Below are positions 6,873-9,675 of a stretch of 9,675 nt of DNA, piece after piece. Each line of letters starts with the position of its first letter. Position 1 is the stretch's first letter. Position numbers and translations under genes: made by a program. Source of the stretch: Gemmatimonadales bacterium (GTDB lineage Bacteria; Gemmatimonadota; Gemmatimonadetes; Gemmatimonadales; GWC2-71-9); contig JABDII010000106.1 of NCBI GenBank assembly GCA_013003805.1, positions 1-9,675 on the forward strand, read 5' to 3'. The notes below the pieces were generated by a model. The model was not told the origin of the DNA. It saw nothing but the letters and a program-made list of their open reading frames with translations, and did not search any database.

Positions 6873-7421
6873 ATGACCGCCCACCCCGGACCCGACCAGG
6901 CCTCGGACGCGGCTTTGGTGGAAGCCTATCGGGCTGGGAGCCAGGCGGCTGCCAGCGAACTGGTCACGCGCCATGCCCGGGCGGTCGGGCGGTTCCTGTA
7001 CAGTGCCGGCGCGTCCCAGAGTGACGTCGAAGACCTGGCGCAGGAGGCGTTCTTCCGGGCGTTTCGGCGACTGGATTCCTGGCGAGGAGACGCCTCATTT
7101 CGGAGTTGGCTGTTCTCGATTGCGCGGAACCTACTGAAGGATGAGTTTCGGAAACGGCGGGGTCGTCAGGTGCTCTCTCTGGAAGACCGTGATCTCCCGA
7201 ACCGGGACGACCCGGCGGGAGAGGTCGAGGCGCTGGAAGCGGCTGAACGAATGCGGGTGGGTCTCAAAGACCTGCCGAGGCTCCAACGAGAGGTCTTTCT
7301 CCTGCGGGTCCAGGAGGGCTCGAGCTATGACGAGATCGCGGTGGCACTCGACACGACCCCCGGGGCGGCCCGAGTGCACTACCACCACGCCGTCAAACGG
7401 TTGAAGGAGTTGCTCGCATGA
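6873..7421 (+). CDS. ECF-family RNA polymerase sigma factor (RpoE-like)
   Basis: Extracytoplasmic-function sigma factor, 182 residues, with the two usual domains. Region 2 (about 13-96) holds DVEDLAQEAFFRAF (51-64), then FRSWLFSIARNLLKDEFRKRR; it binds core polymerase and the -10 element. Region 4 (about 125-182) holds LPRLQREVFLLR, then the helix-turn-helix YDEIAVALDTTPGAARVHYHHAVKRLKELL, for the -35. Its stop overlaps the anti-sigma start by 4 bases (ATGA), the normal arrangement of such pairs. No Shine-Dalgarno precedes the ATG (CTTCCCTCCGAAC), so initiation may be weak or unusual; no better start is visible. A TAACAT at 6836 could be a -10 element but has no good -35. No classic ECF autoregulation box (GGAAC-type -35) is evident. 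The regulon is unknown. Confidence 0.92.
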   Translation: MTAHPGPDQASDAALVEAYRAGSQAAASELVTRHARAVGRFLYSAGASQSDVEDLAQEAFFRAFRRLDSWRGDASFRSWLFSIARNLLKDEFRKRRGRQVLSLEDRDLPNRDDPAGEVEALEAAERMRVGLKDLPRLQREVFLLRVQEGSSYDEIAVALDTTPGAARVHYHHAVKRLKELLA

Positions 7422-7945
7422 TTCAGGAAACCTGCACGCGCTTGTCCGAGCGGATTTCCGAGGTGGCTCGGGGCCAGGAGACGTGGACGGTCGACGAGGA
7501 GAAGCACCTGGCGGGGTGTGCGGACTGCCGGGCGGAGTGGGAGTTGGCGCACACCGCTCGGCTCCTGGCCCAGCGCGCGGATGCACTGGTCGAGCCCCGT
7601 GTCTTGGCGGAGGCCGTGACCCGGCGGCTTCGCGACGCCACACCCGCCCGCCGGATCGGGCGGCGGCTCCGCTGGGTCGGCGTCGCGGTGGCCGCGGCCG
7701 CAGCCATGCTCCTCGTCGTGCAGACGGTTTCCGCCCCCAATACGGACCCGATCCCCACGGTGTCGAGCGATCCGGCCGAGGCACTCCACCTCCCTGGATT
7801 GGATAGTCTGTCGGTTGATGAACTGGAAATCGTGTTGGCATCGATCGACCAGCCGATCGAGGCGTTTTCCACATTCGACTCCTCGGAGTGGAACGCGCTG
7901 GACGATCACGAGCTAGAGCGCTTGCTGCGCGAGTGGGAGGGATAG
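7418..7945 (+). CDS. Membrane-bound zinc anti-sigma factor
   Basis: Single-pass membrane protein of 175 residues, taken as the anti-sigma factor of the gene before it. The cytoplasmic N-terminus carries the zinc anti-sigma motif H30-xxx-C34-xx-C37, with C6 as likely fourth ligand, matching the spacing style of RsrA/ChrR proteins. One membrane helix (about 86-104, Ala/Val/Leu-rich after several Arg) is followed by an outside domain of about 70 residues. That domain is acidic and has two similar short helices 30 residues apart (131-140 and 161-170, both with xELExxL). The ATG at 7418 overlaps the sigma stop and has AAGGAG (7404-7409) eight bases upstream. It stops directly at the next gene's ATG. 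Signal release is probably by proteolysis or contact from the periplasmic side; the signal is unknown. Confidence 0.85.
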   Translation: MIQETCTRLSERISEVARGQETWTVDEEKHLAGCADCRAEWELAHTARLLAQRADALVEPRVLAEAVTRRLRDATPARRIGRRLRWVGVAVAAAAAMLLVVQTVSAPNTDPIPTVSSDPAEALHLPGLDSLSVDELEIVLASIDQPIEAFSTFDSSEWNALDDHELERLLREWEG

Positions 7946-8431
7946 ATGAACCGGTTGGCGTTGGTGGTGAGTGTGGCTGTGATGGCGCTCGCGGCCCCCT
8001 ACCCGGCCGCGGCCCAACAAGGAGCAGGGCAGGGTCGACAACGGGCGCAAATGCTGCAGGCGCTCGAACGGCGCTTCTGGTCCCGGGTGGTGGAAGACCT
8101 CGGCCTGACCAATGACCAAGCAGCCCGCCTCCGCGAGACCAGCCGAGAGTTTTCTCGGCAGCGCCGAGAACTCGAGCGAACCGAACGAGAGCTCAAGCAG
8201 GCACTGGCCCGCCAACTCCGCCCTGGGATCGCCGCCGACCAGGACAGCGTGGGCCGATTGACCGACGCCCTCCTGCAACTCAAAGTTGACTACGCTGGGA
8301 CGTTCCGCGACGAACATCGCGAGGTTGGGTCCTACTTGAATCCGGTGCAACAGGCCCAGCTCCTCATCGTCCGGGAACGCCTCATGCAACGGATCCGGGC
8401 CATTCAGCAGCAGCGGGACGTCCCGGATTAG
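7946..8431 (+). CDS. Secreted LTXXQ-motif protein (Spy/CpxP/CnrX-like)
   Basis: Predicted periplasmic helical protein of 161 residues. A signal peptide (1-23) ends in PAAA before QQ. The mature part is charged and helical, with LTNDQ (54-58) and the LTXXQ-like LNPVQ (131-135), the two marks of the Spy/CpxP fold, and Arg/Glu/Gln-rich helices between. Known relatives are chaperones (Spy), stress inhibitors (CpxP) or metal sensors (CnrX) that work with envelope stress regulators. The mature protein has no Cys, one His (H124) and two Met (M36, M147), so a CnrX-type nickel or cobalt site is not evident. Its ATG follows the anti-sigma TAG directly, with GGGAGG five bases before the ATG, so it is the third gene of the sigma unit. 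It may sense envelope state for the anti-sigma or be a target of the sigma factor; which is not known. Confidence 0.75.
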   Translation: MNRLALVVSVAVMALAAPYPAAAQQGAGQGRQRAQMLQALERRFWSRVVEDLGLTNDQAARLRETSREFSRQRRELERTERELKQALARQLRPGIAADQDSVGRLTDALLQLKVDYAGTFRDEHREVGSYLNPVQQAQLLIVRERLMQRIRAIQQQRDVPD

Positions 8432-8535
8432 GGCTCGGCCCCTCTCCATCGCGGTTGTTTCCCGAAGTAGAGGCCCTACCGGACTACGTGAGCGGCCGCT
8501 AGGTTTCGCATGTTCTTTCGTGAAGGAGCGAATGC

Positions 8536-9675
8536 ATGCTGCGCCTGGTGGGGCTGGCAGGGCTCCTCCTAACCTGTCTTGCGCACCCGTTGGCTGGACA
8601 AGCACGGGTGGTGTACCGCATCCCGATTTCCGGCACCATCGAACACGGGCTTGCGCCCTTCGTTGAGCGGGCCATGCGCGAAGCCCGGGAGGCGGGTGCC
8701 GCGGCGGTCTATCTGGACATCGACACGCCGGGTGGTCGCATCGACGCGGCAGAGCGCATCGCCGACGCCATCCGTGAGACCGACCTCGATGTGTTCGCGT
8801 TCGTCAATCCGCGGGCCTACAGTGCGGGTGCCCTCATTGCGCTGGCCTCCGACGGCATCTACATGCGACCCGGCGGCGTGATCGGCGCAGCCACCCCGGT
8901 GGATGCAAGCGGGACCAAGGGATCCGAGAAGATCGTGTCGGCCATGCGGGCGGAGTTTCGGGCGCTGGCTGAGGAGCAAGGGCTCGACCCGCGGGTGGCG
9001 GAAGCCATGGTGGACGAATCAATCGATATCCCCGGCGTCGTGGCCGCGGGGAGGCTCCTCACGCTGAGCACGGGCGAAGCGATCACGTTGGGTTTTGCCA
9101 AGGCCGAGGTCACGAGTGAGTCCGCGTTGCTCACGGCGGTGGGGCAGGGTGGAGCCCGGGTGGTCACGCCGTCGATCAATTGGGCGGAGAGCCTGGTTCG
9201 CTTTCTCACCAATCCTATCGTCGCTCCGCTCCTCTTGTCGCTCGGCATGCTTGGCTTGGTCATGGAGCTCAAAGCGGGTGCCTTCGGCCTCGGCGGGTTG
9301 GTGAGCCTCGGCGCGCTGGGCCTCTTCTTCGGATCGAACTTGCTACTTGGTCTCGCCGGTTGGGAAGAACTGATCCTGCTGGGCGCCGGGATCATTGCCA
9401 TTGCCGTCGAGGTCTTCATCATTCCCGGATTCGGGGTTGCCGGAGTTGTCGGCCTCCTCATGATAGGAGCATCCGTCGTCATGGCGATGTTGGGCAATAT
9501 CCCGACCTTCGGCGACGTCACGACGGCCATAGCCGTCTTGGGGTCGGCCATCGTGATCACGCTCGCAGTGTTCTATGCGTGGTTCCGTCATCTCCCCAGC
9601 AGCAATCGCTTCGCAGGCCTCCTGCTCAAGAAGAGCCTGGACAAGGAAGGTGGGTTCATCTCCGCCCCCGAGCGG
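8536..9675 (+). CDS. NfeD-family membrane-bound serine protease (3' end outside window)
   Basis: Open frame of 380 codons running off the right edge without a stop. A signal peptide (about 1-21, ending PLAG) leads into a ClpP/crotonase-fold protease domain: IPISGTI (29-35), LDIDTPGGR (60-68), nucleophile S96 in AYSAGALIALA, GVIGAATPV (114-122), and probable base K132 in GSEKIVSAM, as in the Ser/Lys pair of archaeal PH1510. ITLGFAKA (183-190) closes it. Several hydrophobic segments follow (about 226-350), rich in Gly and Leu as in NfeD proteins. The C-terminal soluble OB-fold domain of long NfeD proteins should lie just beyond the window. The ATG at 8536 has AAGGAG (8523-8528) seven bases upstream; the ATG at 8532 is out of frame. 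Long NfeD proteases usually sit beside a stomatin/SPFH gene and cleave such membrane proteins, so an SPFH gene is expected next. The 104-base gap before it suggests its own transcript, though I see no clear promoter. Confidence 0.9.
   Translation, partial: MLRLVGLAGLLLTCLAHPLAGQARVVYRIPISGTIEHGLAPFVERAMREAREAGAAAVYLDIDTPGGRIDAAERIADAIRETDLDVFAFVNPRAYSAGALIALASDGIYMRPGGVIGAATPVDASGTKGSEKIVSAMRAEFRALAEEQGLDPRVAEAMVDESIDIPGVVAAGRLLTLSTGEAITLGFAKAEVTSESALLTAVGQGGARVVTPSINWAESLVRFLTNPIVAPLLLSLGMLGLVMELKAGAFGLGGLVSLGALGLFFGSNLLLGLAGWEELILLGAGIIAIAVEVFIIPGFGVAGVVGLLMIGASVVMAMLGNIPTFGDVTTAIAVLGSAIVITLAVFYAWFRHLPSSNRFAGLLLKKSLDKEGGFISAPER

Noticed and set aside
8471..8500. Small palindromes (AGCGGCCGCT at 8491-8500; GTAG/CTAC pair nearby) before the NfeD gene
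   Set aside because: Stems are short and no T-run follows, so neither a terminator nor an operator can be supported.

Overview
The window is GC-rich bacterial DNA, densely packed with genes and with no visible mobile element, RNA gene or CRISPR array. Gene content and style (an aromatic acyl-CoA degradation operon; an ECF sigma / zinc anti-sigma / LTXXQ trio; long NfeD protease; GTG and TTG starts) suit a soil or environmental bacterium. Gemmatimonadota or a similar GC-rich phylum is my guess, but no marker gene here proves it.

Left block (about 1-6774, all minus strand, transcribed right to left) is one tightly coupled operon. In transcription order it holds: a TetR regulator resembling PaaR; a crotonase-type enoyl-CoA hydratase with both catalytic Glu; an NAD(P)-dependent aldehyde dehydrogenase; a 3-oxoadipyl-CoA-type thiolase (PaaJ/PcaF); a PaaG-like crotonase isomerase; a short diiron protein most like BoxB, the oxygenase subunit of benzoyl-CoA 2,3-epoxidase; and a glycerophosphodiester phosphodiesterase. 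Joins are overlaps or gaps of at most 27 bases. An ATGA overlap at the left edge suggests the operon continues. The set reads as part of an aerobic 'hybrid' pathway in which an aromatic CoA thioester is epoxidised, opened, oxidised at an aldehyde and beta-oxidised to acetyl-CoA and succinyl-CoA. The CoA ligase, BoxA/PaaE-type reductase, ring-opening enzyme (BoxC or the PaaZ hydratase domain) and 3-hydroxyacyl-CoA dehydrogenase are not in the window.

The 98-base divergent spacer (6775-6872) holds the main regulatory signal: a perfect 7-2-7 inverted repeat that fits the published Thermus PaaR consensus CNAACGNNCGTTNG exactly. It sits where transcription should start, just downstream of a good minus-strand promoter (TTGACG, 17-base spacer, TAGCTT).

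Right block (6873-9675, plus strand) starts with a three-gene unit: ECF sigma factor, membrane anti-sigma with a HxxxCxxC zinc motif, and a secreted LTXXQ (Spy/CpxP/CnrX-like) protein. After a 104-base gap comes an NfeD-family membrane serine protease that runs off the right edge.

The most interesting points are a BoxB-type oxygenase inside an operon that otherwise looks like a phenylacetate (Paa) regulon with a PaaR operator, and a cnr-like sigma/anti-sigma/LTXXQ trio whose periplasmic member lacks obvious metal ligands.
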